A DNA stretch of 64,000 nt from Bacillota bacterium (GTDB lineage: Bacteria > Bacillota > Clostridia > Acetivibrionales > DSM-1351), in the NCBI GenBank assembly GCA_023415305.1, contig JAEZKZ010000039.1, positions 1-64,000 of the forward strand. The letters run 5' to 3'. The notes beneath the pieces are model-generated. The model saw only the letters and a program-made list of their open reading frames with translations, was not told where the DNA came from and made no database searches. Positions 8,418 through 17,390 of this stretch are shown in pieces (position 1 is the stretch's first letter; the number at the start of each line of letters is the position of its first letter). Position numbers and translations under genes: made by a program.

Positions 8418-9014
8418 ATGAAAAAACTTTTAGTAATTATGATAGCATTTGCCATGGTACTGGGCCTAGCAGGCTGCGGCGGAGAAGAAAATCCCACTGC
8501 CACCACTCCTGACACAACTTCTTTCACCACCTCCTCATCAAGCGCCCCCAATACATCAGCTCCCATCGACTTTGTTGAAATCACAGGTAACGGACTCTCT
8601 TTCGCTCTGCCTGTCGACATTAAGTATATTAAAACCGATGAGAACAACAGTTCGATGCTCTTTGCCAATGAAGAGAGAACCGCAGTTGTTACACTTGGGG
8701 TCAAGACAGAGGATGCAGTAACCAGCGAGGATATTACCAATGATGTCCTATTAGCTGCACTTTCGGCTGGTGGCGGGCTTAGTGATGCAACGCTTGAAAG
8801 CTCCAGTACTGTGGAACAGGATGGCGGTACTGTAGTTGTCGGCTTTGGTAAAGGGACGATGAAAAATGGAACTGCCATGAATTCTGTGATTCAGTATTTC
8901 TTCCCTTCGGATGGCGGGTACCATGCCATTAGTTACCTCTACGCCATCGATGGTGGGAGCAGTTTGGAGGATACTATTGAGCAGGTTGTTTCTACTGTAA
9001 AAACCGCTAAGTAA
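8418..9014 (+). CDS. Hypothetical lipoprotein
   Basis: 198-residue exported protein. A classic lipoprotein signal (basic start, hydrophobic core, lipobox LAGC with Cys20) is followed by a Thr/Ser/Pro-rich spacer and a compact domain of about 145 residues with alternating beta-strand character. No known family is recognised. The start follows TGGAGG and fixes the signal peptide properly; an in-frame ATG at 8376 would bury it. It is divergent from the LytTR two-component pair, which probably regulates it. Confidence 0.75.
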   Translation: MKKLLVIMIAFAMVLGLAGCGGEENPTATTPDTTSFTTSSSSAPNTSAPIDFVEITGNGLSFALPVDIKYIKTDENNSSMLFANEERTAVVTLGVKTEDAVTSEDITNDVLLAALSAGGGLSDATLESSSTVEQDGGTVVVGFGKGTMKNGTAMNSVIQYFFPSDGGYHAISYLYAIDGGSSLEDTIEQVVSTVKTAK

Positions 9015-9146
9015 TAAAAACCACAAATTAATAAAAACCACAAAGTTGTAAAATCACAAAGTTATAGAAACCGCATTATGGGCAGACGAACAAAATAATT
9101 GTCAGTCAGTCCAGCCATACCAAAAATTATAGAGGAGGACTATACT

Positions 9147-9677
9147 ATGCTGCCAACTTTCATCGCAATACTCGCAGTTGGTTCGATCATTGTGTTATGG
9201 GCTATCTCTACCCAACGAAAACTGGTGGTGCTTGATGAGAATATAAGAAATGCTATGAGCCAGATCGGGGTTCAGCTTTCAAGCCGTTTCGATGCTTTAA
9301 CCGTTCTTTTGGATTTGACAAAGTATTATGCCAAGCACGAAAGCGAAACGCTTATTAATACTATCAAATTAAGAAGAAGCGTAATAACGGGAAAATCCAT
9401 ACCGAACGATGTGTTGCATCAGGAAGGGGTTATTTCCGAAGCCTTGGGCAGGATTGCCATAGTGACGGAGCAATATCCCGAACTAAAGGCAAATCCAAAT
9501 TATATCAAGTCGATGGATGCAGTGGAAGCCTTTGAAAATATGATACGCACCAGCCGTCTAGTTTACAACGACAGCGTGACCAAGCTGAACCGTGAAATCC
9601 GAATGTTCCCGGTCTCCATGCTTGCCAGGATGTTTGGCTTTCGGCAAAGAGAATATTTGGAGGGGCGGGAGAGTTAA
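9147..9677 (+). CDS. LemA family protein
   Basis: 176 residues with one N-terminal transmembrane helix (about 5-22) and a long helical body typical of LemA: VVLDENIRNAMSQIGVQL, the D-A-L-x-x-L segment, and the late FE-x-x-I-RTSRLVYNDSV-x-x-N motif followed by FP. LemA proteins are membrane-anchored helical bundles of poorly known function, often linked to envelope stress and peptidases. The ATG at 9147 follows GAGGAGG. It lies in the lipoprotein / LemA / C11 peptidase row. Confidence 0.9.
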   Translation: MLPTFIAILAVGSIIVLWAISTQRKLVVLDENIRNAMSQIGVQLSSRFDALTVLLDLTKYYAKHESETLINTIKLRRSVITGKSIPNDVLHQEGVISEALGRIAIVTEQYPELKANPNYIKSMDAVEAFENMIRTSRLVYNDSVTKLNREIRMFPVSMLARMFGFRQREYLEGRES

Positions 9678-9797
9678 AGGTTTGCCCTCCTGGGAGAAAA
9701 ACTATATTCGTTTTGCTAACAAAAAAGAAACTTAAAGGTTGCAGACACATCTGCAATAAGGAAGATCAATTTTACGAGTTGAGGAGGAACAATTTAT

Positions 9798-11771
9798 ATG
9801 AAAAATAATTTTGGAACAAGAGCATGGAAAAAACATTTATCCACTATACTTTCTATTACGTTGATATTAGTTCTGATGGCTTGCGGTACGGAAGTAAGTG
9901 CAGCATCCAAAAGTGTGTCGAACGATACTGAATGGGCGGTCTACTGGTATTTGTGCGGAAGTGATCTGGAAAGCAATAACGGCGCCGCCACTAATGACCT
10001 CGCCGAGCTGATGGAGGTAAAACTGCCGAAAAATGTGAAGGTGGTCATTCAGACCGGTGGTGCGTCAAGCTGGCAAAATGATGTTGTCAGTGCGGATACG
10101 CTGGGGCGTTATGTCTATGACCATAATGGATTACATCTAATTGAAGAACTTCCATCCGCCAGTATGGGCGATGCCAAGACACTAAAGGATTTTCTTATGT
10201 TTGGAAAAAAAAACTACCCTGCCAAGCGTACAGCTGTAGTGCTTTGGAACCATGGCGGCGGCTCGGTGTCAGGTGTGGCTTTTGACGAACTGTATGGTAT
10301 GGATTCCCTGAGCCTTACAGAAATGTATCAGGCTTTCTCGGAAACCTTCGGAGTAAATCCGAAGAATCCACCTGTTGACATTATCGGCTTTGATACCTGC
10401 CTCATGGCAACGGTGGATACTGCCTATACCTTCTCTAATATCGGCAAATACCTTGTAGCCTCTCAGGAGGTAGAACCTGGCAACGGATGGCTTTATAGCG
10501 GATGGCTCGGGGCACTTGGAAAAAGGCCGAGCATGAAACCTCTTGAGTTGTCCAAAGTTATCTGTGACAGCTATGTACAAGGGTGCAAGGAGGTCGGAAC
10601 AGAGGATAATATAACCCTGTCAGTCACTGATCTTTCAAAGTTACCAGGCCTGATTGCGGCCTATGACGATTTTGGTAAGGAAGCTCTGGCTTCGGCAGTG
10701 AAAAACCCGGCGTTCTTCGCCCATTTTGCCAAAATTGCGAACAGTGTTGAAAACTACGGAGGTAATACCCGTGAACAGGGCTATACTAATATGACCGATC
10801 TTGGGAATCTTGCCTTAAAATCTTCAGGTTTGCTGCCCAAAACCTCTGGATCTGTATCCGATGCATTGAAGAAGTGCGTCGTATACAAGGTAAACGGAAA
10901 ATATCGACCTGAGTCGGCGGGGCTATCCTGCTATTACAGCTATAATGGAGATGTGGAGGATTTTAATACATATGCTGGCATCGGCGTTTCCGATTCGTTT
11001 AAGTATCTGTATTCTTACGGCTTAACCGGCAAGATTTCTAAAAAGGGCATGGACTATATCGCCAAGATGAATTACAAGACTCTTCCCGAGCTGATGACAT
11101 TAAAAAGTGTAGATTGGCAGGATATGCCGGTTACAGTGGATAAGGACGGCAACTCCACCCTGACGCTGGGCAGTAAAGCAAAAGACATTCTGTCTTCCTT
11201 GACTTTCGAGCTTTACTATGCTGACCCGGAGGAGGATGTCCTGCTCTGCCTTGGTACTGACAATGATATTGTAGCCGATTGGGAAAAAGGCGTTTTTAAG
11301 GATAACTTCCGGGGCTTATGGGGCAGCCTGGACGGTGCGCTTTGCTATATGGAAATAGCTTATGAGGGCGAAAGCTATAACCAGTATTCGGTACCGATTC
11401 TGCTAAACGGTGAGGAGTACAACCTGATGGTCATCTATGACTTTAAATCGAAGAAATATTCCATTGAGGGTGCAAGAAAGCCACTGGGTGAAAGCGGCGC
11501 TGCGGATAAAAATCTGCGTTATCTGGTGGAAGGCGATAAAATTCAGACCATTCACTATGCGACCGCTATCAGCGGCGATGATGACGAGCTGAAGCCTGTT
11601 CCTATTGACACTATTACAGTGACCTCCAAAACCGCCTTTGAGGAAACTGAACTTGGCGACGGCTTTTTTATCATGATGTACACTATGCGGGACAGTCAGG
11701 GTAATGTGGCGTATTCCGTGCCAGTCACCTTTGAATCGTCAGACGGAGAAATCTACACCAGTGTAAACTGA
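9798..11771 (+). CDS. Secreted C11 (clostripain-family) cysteine peptidase
   Basis: 657 residues. A signal sequence ends at a lipobox-like LMAC (Cys29), so the protein is probably a surface lipoprotein. The caspase-like C11 domain covers about 45-400, with catalytic His152 in WNHGGG and catalytic Cys201 in GFDTCLMA. C11 enzymes cleave after Arg or Lys and usually mature by self-cleavage. A C-terminal region of about 250 residues looks like beta-sandwich folds. The gene is preceded by GAGGAGG and is the last of the cassette. With an AgrC-like receptor next door, processing of peptides or surface proteins is an attractive but untested role. Confidence 0.88.
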   Translation: MKNNFGTRAWKKHLSTILSITLILVLMACGTEVSAASKSVSNDTEWAVYWYLCGSDLESNNGAATNDLAELMEVKLPKNVKVVIQTGGASSWQNDVVSADTLGRYVYDHNGLHLIEELPSASMGDAKTLKDFLMFGKKNYPAKRTAVVLWNHGGGSVSGVAFDELYGMDSLSLTEMYQAFSETFGVNPKNPPVDIIGFDTCLMATVDTAYTFSNIGKYLVASQEVEPGNGWLYSGWLGALGKRPSMKPLELSKVICDSYVQGCKEVGTEDNITLSVTDLSKLPGLIAAYDDFGKEALASAVKNPAFFAHFAKIANSVENYGGNTREQGYTNMTDLGNLALKSSGLLPKTSGSVSDALKKCVVYKVNGKYRPESAGLSCYYSYNGDVEDFNTYAGIGVSDSFKYLYSYGLTGKISKKGMDYIAKMNYKTLPELMTLKSVDWQDMPVTVDKDGNSTLTLGSKAKDILSSLTFELYYADPEEDVLLCLGTDNDIVADWEKGVFKDNFRGLWGSLDGALCYMEIAYEGESYNQYSVPILLNGEEYNLMVIYDFKSKKYSIEGARKPLGESGAADKNLRYLVEGDKIQTIHYATAISGDDDELKPVPIDTITVTSKTAFEETELGDGFFIMMYTMRDSQGNVAYSVPVTFESSDGEIYTSVN

Positions 11772-11831
11772 AATTAAACGGGAATAAGGTGCTGTTCGGT
11801 AAAGCAAAAATAAAAACGTAGAATTTACCCC

Positions 11832-11875
11832 AGGCTCTATACAAAAAATCCTTTTGTATAGAGCCTTATTTTTGT
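11832..11875 (+). terminator. Strong rho-independent terminator
   Basis: A perfect 15-bp stem (AGGCTCTATACAAAA at 11832-11846 with its complement at 11852-11866), 5-base loop, then TATTTTTG. It ends the lipoprotein-LemA-peptidase transcript and marks the right edge of the GC-richer block. Confidence 0.9.
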
Positions 11876-11934
11876 ATTTTAGTATTTGATAAGTAAATAG
11901 CTGTATGCTTAAAAATATTTACCTTTTTATGTTC

Positions 11935-11962
11935 TTTACTAGATTTTAAATTCTGCTACAAT
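11935..11962 (+). promoter_or_regulatory. dus promoter
   Basis: TTTACT (11935-11940), 16-base spacer, TACAAT (11957-11962), about 30 bases before the TTG start. Confidence 0.5.
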
Positions 11963-11993
11963 AAATATTGCAAACAATTAAGGAGGCTTTAAT

Positions 11994-12959
11994 TTGAAAA
12001 TAGGAAATGTTGAATTGTCAAACCGTATATTTCTGGCTCCCATGGCAGGTGTTACCGATATGCCGTTCAGGGTATTGTGCAAGGAACAGGGGTGCGGCTT
12101 GGTATATACCGAAATGGTAAGTGCTAAAGGAATGCATTACGAGGATGAGAAAAGTACAAAACTGACCCTGCTTGATGAAAACGAGAAGCCGGGAGCTGTT
12201 CAGATATTTGGCTCCGAGCCGGACATTATGGCTGGAGTAACTGAAAAACTAAATGCTTCAGATGCAAGCATAATTGACATAAATATGGGCTGTCCGGCTC
12301 CAAAGATAACAAAAAACGGAGAGGGTAGTGCTCTGATGAAAAGACCGGAGCAGGTAGAAAGAGTTATAAGGGCTGTCGTCAAGGCTTCAATAAAGCCCGT
12401 TACCGTTAAAATCCGAAAGGGTTGGGATGAATCAAGTGTTAATGCTGTAGAGATAGCCAAGATAGCTGAAGCCTCCGGAGCAAGTGCTGTTACTGTACAT
12501 GGAAGAACCCGTGAGCAGTACTATAGCGGCAAAGCGGATTGGAATATTATCAGGAAGGTTAAAGAAGCTGTTTCAATTCCAGTAATAGGAAATGGTGATG
12601 TAGTTGGACCCAGAGAAGCAAAACGCCTATTTGAGGAAACTGGCTGTGATGCAATAATGATAGGTAGGGGTGCCCAGGGAAACCCGTGGATATTCAAGGC
12701 TGTAATAAAGTATCTTGAGGAGGGCGTACTTATTAATGAACCCACAGCACAGGAAAAAATCAGTACAATCATAAGACATATGAATATGTTGATAGAGCAC
12801 AAGGGCGAAAGAACCGGAATCCTTGAGATGAGGTCTCATATTGCGTGGTATATAAAGGGTATGCGGGATGCGGCATACACCAAGCAGAAAATGTTTAAAA
12901 TGACAGATAGGGACGAAATTATAAGTCTTCTTCAGAATTTCCTGCTTCGTCAGCAATAA
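11994..12959 (+). CDS. dusB: tRNA-dihydrouridine synthase
   Basis: FMN/NADPH-dependent enzyme reducing uridines in the tRNA D-loop. The 321-residue TIM-barrel protein shows the family signatures LAPMAGVTDMPFR (14-26), catalytic Cys100 in NMGCPAPKI, VHGRTREQ, and the phosphate-binding IGNGDV and MIGRGAQGNPWIF. The start is TTG with AGGAGG ahead of it. It is a single gene facing the amidase gene with only 21 bases between them. Clostridial members are usually named DusB; the exact target uridine is not derivable. Confidence 0.93.
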   Translation: MKIGNVELSNRIFLAPMAGVTDMPFRVLCKEQGCGLVYTEMVSAKGMHYEDEKSTKLTLLDENEKPGAVQIFGSEPDIMAGVTEKLNASDASIIDINMGCPAPKITKNGEGSALMKRPEQVERVIRAVVKASIKPVTVKIRKGWDESSVNAVEIAKIAEASGASAVTVHGRTREQYYSGKADWNIIRKVKEAVSIPVIGNGDVVGPREAKRLFEETGCDAIMIGRGAQGNPWIFKAVIKYLEEGVLINEPTAQEKISTIIRHMNMLIEHKGERTGILEMRSHIAWYIKGMRDAAYTKQKMFKMTDRDEIISLLQNFLLRQQ

Positions 12960-12980
12960 AAACTCCGTCACATATAAGAT

Positions 12981-13706
12981 TTAGTTATTAATGTATTTAT
13001 CCAGAATTTCTTCAATACCTGAAACAATCTGCAGAGCGCAATTCTTCTGGAATTCGTCATCAGTTAAAAGCTTCAGGTCTTTTTTATTTGATAAAAATCC
13101 AATCTCAAGTAGCAGAGAGGGCATTTCTGTATGACGCAGAACATACAGATTGGGGCGGGGCATTATTTCTCTGTTTTTCATTCCAAGATTCTTAATTTTG
13201 GATTGCATTATAATAGCCATATCCTTGCCAGTCGGGGAGTAGGGATTAAATGTTGTCAGAATTCCGCTCTGTGCAGCATCTGTAAAAGAGTTGTTATGAA
13301 TACTTATAAAGAGCCTGCCTTTCTTTTCATTAGCAATTCGCGCCCTGTCCTCCAGACTGACATATGTATCATCTGTTCTTACCATGTAATAGTCAATATT
13401 TTTTTGTTCCAATAATTTTTCTATTTCTAGGGAGATACTCAGAACTATATCTTTTTCACTGGTTTTTCCATTCATTGCTCCCGGGTCCCAGCCCCCATGC
13501 CCGGGATCTATTACTACCATTGGGGGGATTTCTTGAGCAGTATCAGTTGATGTAATTATGGCTTGCTGAGTACTTAAATCGTTATTTCTCTTTAGGTAAC
13601 CGCCAATAATAGCGATAATTGCAATACAAAGAAAGACAATTATTACTATAAGGTTTTTATGACTAATTTTTTGACTTAACTTATTGATAAAATTGTTAAA
13701 ATCCAT
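12981..13706 (-). CDS. N-acetylmuramoyl-L-alanine amidase (Amidase_3, CwlD-like)
   Basis: 241 residues: an N-terminal transmembrane helix (about 18-37) and then a zinc amidase domain that cuts the bond between muramic acid and the stem peptide. Zinc ligands are visible in DPGHGG, in the Glu of SEKD, and in SIHNN; the catalytic Glu is in LEIGFLSN. The size and single anchor resemble CwlD, which makes muramic-delta-lactam in spore cortex, but vegetative members look alike. The ribosome site (GGAGG) is unusually far from the ATG (about 15 bases). Confidence 0.85.
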   Translation of the reverse strand: MDFNNFINKLSQKISHKNLIVIIVFLCIAIIAIIGGYLKRNNDLSTQQAIITSTDTAQEIPPMVVIDPGHGGWDPGAMNGKTSEKDIVLSISLEIEKLLEQKNIDYYMVRTDDTYVSLEDRARIANEKKGRLFISIHNNSFTDAAQSGILTTFNPYSPTGKDMAIIMQSKIKNLGMKNREIMPRPNLYVLRHTEMPSLLLEIGFLSNKKDLKLLTDDEFQKNCALQIVSGIEEILDKYINN

Positions 13707-13804
13707 AAATTACATTATTACCCTCCGGCATAGATTTATGCTTTGAAATGTTAATGAGTCTTAAATTTGTTAATATGTACTTCTATTTTATCACATAGAC
13801 ATGC

Positions 13805-13844
13805 AAAAAAGGTTGACGAAATTTAATTTCGTCAACCTTTTTTT
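13805..13844. terminator. Bidirectional terminator
   Basis: GGTTGACGAAAT (13811-13822) and its exact complement (13826-13837) flank a 3-base loop, with an A-run on one side and a T-run on the other. It serves the NlpC/P60 gene transcribed leftwards. Confidence 0.85.
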
Positions 13845-13906
13845 ATATTCATTATATTATTCAATAAATATTAAAATCTGTAGTATGATTAACAGCATTT
13901 TGTATA

Positions 13907-14770
13907 TTATATCACTCTTCTTGCTCCGATATATCTTGAGGAGTAGTATGAGCTGTCCAGGCTTGAAATTGTTACTCCCTTTGAAGAACTTGCATGAATA
14001 AACTTTCCGTCCCCCAGATAGAATCCAACGTGAGAGGGTCCTGCCTTATAGGTTGTAAAGAATACAAGATCTCCCACTCTCAAATTGCTTTTCGATACAG
14101 CAACGCCCGCTCCGTACTGATCAGAGGTAACTCGGGGTATTGATATACCGTTCTTTTTCAGCACAAACTGTGTAAACCCTGAACAGTCGAAACCGCTCGG
14201 AGATACTCCACCCCATACATACGGAACCCCCATATATGTTTTTGCGGTGGCAATAACTGCACTTGCTTTTGAACTGGTATTTTGAGTACTTGCTGTTGTT
14301 TTAACCGAATTCGTCGAGGTTGTGCTTTTTTTAGCTGAAGTTGTGCTTTTCACAGTTGTGCCTCTGGAAGTTGAAGATCCTGATCGTGACTTTGTTGAAG
14401 TTGTATCTGTTGTTTTTTTTGATGCAGAGCTTGAAGTGGTTTTTTTGACTGTTGTCGTAGTCTTTTTTGAAGTTGCTGCTGCTACTGATTTTTCAGATGT
14501 ATTACTTTTAGCTGTTGTAGGGTTTGTTGAAGCGGCTGTGACCGCAGAACCAGAATTTGCTTCCGCAACGGCTTTTATGGCTAAATCTTCAGCTTTCAGT
14601 GTATCTGATTCTGTTATAGGGTAATTTTTCTCAGATGCTTGTGTTTCTTCCTGCTGTAATTTAGCCGGTTCAAGAATTTCCCGATTAAAGGACAAACTCT
14701 TATAGACAGGTGCTATTGCTGTTAGGCATAGCATAAGGGCCATACCACCTGCTACTATTTTTTTATTCAT
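13907..14770 (-). CDS. Secreted NlpC/P60 peptidoglycan endopeptidase
   Basis: 287 residues: signal peptide (about 1-28), a long Ser/Thr/Lys-rich linker (about 75-170) suited to crossing the wall, and a C-terminal NlpC/P60 domain. The catalytic triad is visible as Cys196 in FDCSGF, His247 in SHVGFYLG and His259 in IHASS. Such enzymes cut D-iGlu-meso-DAP bonds in stem peptides. The start follows GGGAGG. A sigma-A-type promoter overlapped by a palindrome lies about 190 bases upstream. Confidence 0.9.
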   Translation of the reverse strand: MNKKIVAGGMALMLCLTAIAPVYKSLSFNREILEPAKLQQEETQASEKNYPITESDTLKAEDLAIKAVAEANSGSAVTAASTNPTTAKSNTSEKSVAAATSKKTTTTVKKTTSSSASKKTTDTTSTKSRSGSSTSRGTTVKSTTSAKKSTTSTNSVKTTASTQNTSSKASAVIATAKTYMGVPYVWGGVSPSGFDCSGFTQFVLKKNGISIPRVTSDQYGAGVAVSKSNLRVGDLVFFTTYKAGPSHVGFYLGDGKFIHASSSKGVTISSLDSSYYSSRYIGARRVI

Positions 14771-14954
14771 TTTGACCTCCCGTAAATTGAAGCCCCTGAA
14801 TTAACTAAACAGATCACTTTCATATTGTATTCAGGGTTTATTTGCTAGCTTAAGTGCTTTCTATATATATTTAGTTTTTTAATGCTTTCAGTGGAGATAG
14901 CCTCTTTAGTTTATTTACCTTCAATGTAAATGTGGTTTACATAAAGCAACGGTT

Positions 14955-14989
14955 GCACTTATTATAAGTGCCAAAAGCAAGTGTATCAA
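14955..14989 (-). promoter_or_regulatory. Promoter of the NlpC/P60 gene with palindrome over the -10
   Basis: On the minus strand TTGATA (14989-14984), 17 bases, TATAAT (14966-14961). The palindrome GCACTTA-TTA-TAAGTGC (14955-14971) covers the -10 and would suit a repressor. It is the main feature of the 314-base gap between the two divergent genes. Confidence 0.7.
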
Positions 14990-15084
14990 CCTGTAATTTA
15001 TGGTAAACTTCTGGAAACCTAGAGTCATAAAAGGTTAACAAGTTCAATAAAATTAATCAAGGTATTTAATTATTGGAGGTGTTT

Positions 15085-16671
15085 ATGACAAAAAAAACAT
15101 TTATAACAGGTGCCATAATATTAATGGCAGCAGGTTTTATTACAAGAATATTTGGATTTATATACAGAATTTACCTTTCAAATTTAATTGGTGCTGAAGG
15201 GATGGGTGTATATCAGTTAATAGTACCTATATATACTTTGATTATTCTGACTCTGACCTCGGGAGTATCAATTGCAGTATCTAAAATGATAGCTGAGCAG
15301 GCAGCTCAGGGTAATTTTATTAACATAAAAAGAATTTCAAAAGTAGGATTAGCAGGAGTAATAACAGTCAGTTGTATTATTTCCCTACTTCTTTACATAA
15401 ATATAGACTTTATAGTAAATGTTATTTTAAAGGATTCCAGAACATACTCCTCAGTGCTTATAATGATTCCCTGCATTCCAGTAATTGCAGCAGCTTCTGC
15501 ATATAAAGGCTACTTTTACGGTATACAGGAAGTAACACCGACAGCATTATCCCAGATAGTTGAACAACTTGTAAAAATCGGTATAATAATGGCGCTGGCT
15601 GCAAGGTTCCTTGAGGCAGGTCTGGAATACGCCTGTGCTCTGGCAACGGTAGGTATGGCAGTGGGAGAAATATCAAACCTGTTTGTTCTTGCATTATGTT
15701 ATAAATTCAGAAAATATCCTCATATAACTCCAAAATCCAAGCAGGGTATTATTCAAAAGAGGAAACTTGTTGCTTCTATTATAGGTTGTGCTGTACCTAT
15801 TTCCTTCAATAGATTTATTATCTCAATAATGGCAGCGGTGGAATTTATCTTAATACCACAGAGGCTACTGGTGGGAGGACTTAACTACATTCAGTGCATG
15901 GAGGAGTATGGAAAACTGACAGGGATGGCTATGCCTCTGATATTGTTTCCCGCATTGGTAACAACCTCTCTTGCAACGACCCTTGTTCCTGCCATATCCG
16001 AATCAATATCATTAAACAATTATGGAAGAGCTAATTACAGGATATCAAAGTCAATACAGATAACCATGGTACTGGGCTTCGTATTTATGGCACTGTTTGC
16101 GTGCTTTCCTGACAAGATATCAAATATGATTTATCCAGGACAAAATGTAGGTTATACATTGTTTCTATTGTCCTTTACCTGTATTTTCGTGTATCTTCAG
16201 CAAATTCTAATGGGTATTATGAATGGTCTTGGAAAACAAGGCTTACTTCTTATTAATTCTACAATAGGGTCTGCAATACGAATTTTATGTGTTTTTTTCC
16301 TTATACCCCAATATGGTATTCCCGTTTACATAGTAGGTGTTATAGTGAGTTCTTTTATTGTATGCATACTCAATTTTATGACCATAATTCGCTGTACCGG
16401 TATGGCTCTGGATCTAAGGCATTGGATTGTCAGACCGGCACTGGTAACTGTACTACTGTTTATTCTCAGCGATTACATATACAGTTCGTTCAATTTTCTA
16501 AAACTTTCACCGGGTTGGCAAACTCTTATTGCAGTTGGAACATATATTGTAATAGCACTTTTTCTTATGGCTCTGGTAGGGGCCATAGATTGGAGAGAAC
16601 TGCTTCAACTGTTAGGTGTTCGTAGCAGAAAAGTCAGGAAGTACAAAAAGAGTGAAATTAAAAGAAATTAA
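15085..16671 (+). CDS. spoVB: SpoVB/Wzx-type polysaccharide flippase
   Basis: 528-residue MOP-superfamily lipid flippase with about 14 hydrophobic helices. The N-terminal GFITRIFGFIYRIYLSNLIG and the following GMGVYQLIVPIY segment are typical of stage V sporulation protein B, which is needed for spore cortex synthesis, rather than of MurJ. I use ATG 15085, 5 bases after GGAGG; a TTG four codons upstream overlaps the ribosome site. The gene stands alone between divergent NlpC and hsp20. A vegetative flippase of the same family cannot be excluded. Confidence 0.8.
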   Translation: MTKKTFITGAIILMAAGFITRIFGFIYRIYLSNLIGAEGMGVYQLIVPIYTLIILTLTSGVSIAVSKMIAEQAAQGNFINIKRISKVGLAGVITVSCIISLLLYINIDFIVNVILKDSRTYSSVLIMIPCIPVIAAASAYKGYFYGIQEVTPTALSQIVEQLVKIGIIMALAARFLEAGLEYACALATVGMAVGEISNLFVLALCYKFRKYPHITPKSKQGIIQKRKLVASIIGCAVPISFNRFIISIMAAVEFILIPQRLLVGGLNYIQCMEEYGKLTGMAMPLILFPALVTTSLATTLVPAISESISLNNYGRANYRISKSIQITMVLGFVFMALFACFPDKISNMIYPGQNVGYTLFLLSFTCIFVYLQQILMGIMNGLGKQGLLLINSTIGSAIRILCVFFLIPQYGIPVYIVGVIVSSFIVCILNFMTIIRCTGMALDLRHWIVRPALVTVLLFILSDYIYSSFNFLKLSPGWQTLIAVGTYIVIALFLMALVGAIDWRELLQLLGVRSRKVRKYKKSEIKRN

Positions 16672-16730
16672 AAGAGAAAGTGAAGAATAAATATATAAAT
16701 TAGAATAATCGTGATTTTAACCTGAACAAT

Positions 16731-16747
16731 AGTCAAAGAAAGTCAAA
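16731..16747 (+). promoter_or_regulatory. CtsR operator 1
   Basis: AGTCAAA-GAA-AGTCAAA is a perfect CtsR heptad tandem (consensus RGTCAAA-NAN-RGTCAAA). It sits just upstream of the hsp20 -35. Confidence 0.9.
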
Positions 16748-16754
16748 ATCAGTT

Positions 16755-16783
16755 TTGCCAAATTTATTTATGTAATTTAAAAT
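16755..16783 (+). promoter_or_regulatory. hsp20 promoter
   Basis: TTGCCA (16755-16760), 17-base spacer, TAAAAT (16778-16783), placed exactly between the two CtsR operators. Confidence 0.8.
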
Positions 16784-16793
16784 ATAGACATAA

Positions 16794-16810
16794 GGTCAAA
16801 GAAAGTCAAA
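16794..16810 (+). promoter_or_regulatory. CtsR operator 2
   Basis: GGTCAAA-GAA-AGTCAAA, a second perfect CtsR site, lies over the expected transcription start. Start-to-start distance to operator 1 is 63 bases, six helical turns. Confidence 0.9.
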
Positions 16811-16882
16811 ATCAGAGACCAAAAAGATATCAATAAATTATTACAATAAATAAATTTATGAATATTTCAGGAGGTGTATTTT

Positions 16883-17320
16883 ATGTTTGGAATAGTTCCA
16901 TTCAGAAACAACAAAATCAGTGAAAGAGGAAGCCTTTTTGATATGGCAGGTATTTTTAATGACTTTTTTAATGATACCACCTTGGGATTTGCGGATTTTC
17001 AATCAATAAAGGCCGATGTTAAAGAAAATGAGAAGGAATACATTATTGAAGCTGAGATTCCCGGTGCAAAAAAAGAAGATATCAAGCTTGATCTTAGGGA
17101 TGACAGACTTACCATTTCGGTTGAAAGATCGGAGGAAACAAAAGAGGAGAGGAACAACTATATAAGAAGAGAAAGAAGATATGGCTCCACCAGCAGATGC
17201 TTCCTTGTTGAAAATGTAAAAAATGAAGATGTTACAGCTAAATATGAAAACGGTATTCTCTCAATAGTACTTCCAAAGAGTGAAGAAAAAAAACCGAACA
17301 GCAGTATAGAAATACAGTAA
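16883..17320 (+). CDS. Hsp20/alpha-crystallin small heat-shock protein
   Basis: 145-residue ATP-independent holdase that binds unfolding proteins. After an N-terminal arm, the alpha-crystallin domain (about 40-135) shows AEIPGAKKEDIKLDL, the RRERRYGSTSRCF strand and the YENGILSIVLPK signature, and the tail carries the I-x-I anchor (IEI) for oligomer assembly. The ATG follows GGAGG; a GTG three codons earlier is inside the ribosome site. Two CtsR operators flanking the promoter show class III heat-shock control; the repressor gene is not in the window. Confidence 0.95.
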   Translation: MFGIVPFRNNKISERGSLFDMAGIFNDFFNDTTLGFADFQSIKADVKENEKEYIIEAEIPGAKKEDIKLDLRDDRLTISVERSEETKEERNNYIRRERRYGSTSRCFLVENVKNEDVTAKYENGILSIVLPKSEEKKPNSSIEIQ

Positions 17321-17337
17321 CCTACTGCTAAATATAA

Positions 17338-17390
17338 GAGCTGCTTCTCATAAGGGTAATACAAACCTATGAGAGGCAGCTCTCTTTGTT
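17338..17390. terminator. Terminator between hsp20 and nudC
   Basis: A 15-bp stem (17338-17352 with 17368-17382, two G-U pairs) followed by TCTTTGTTT. It lies between convergent genes; the clearer T-run is on the hsp20 side. Confidence 0.75.

Noticed and set aside
6068..11993. Attachment-site duplication of the tRNA-Arg 3' end at the right edge of the GC-rich cassette
   Set aside because: I found no copy of the tRNA end near 11.8-12 kb and no integrase gene, so integration into the tRNA is not demonstrated.
14322..14624. Plus-strand 100-codon frame of Val/Phe/Glu repeats
   Set aside because: It is the antisense of the Ser/Thr/Lys-rich linker of the NlpC/P60 gene, a usual artefact of low-complexity coding sequence.
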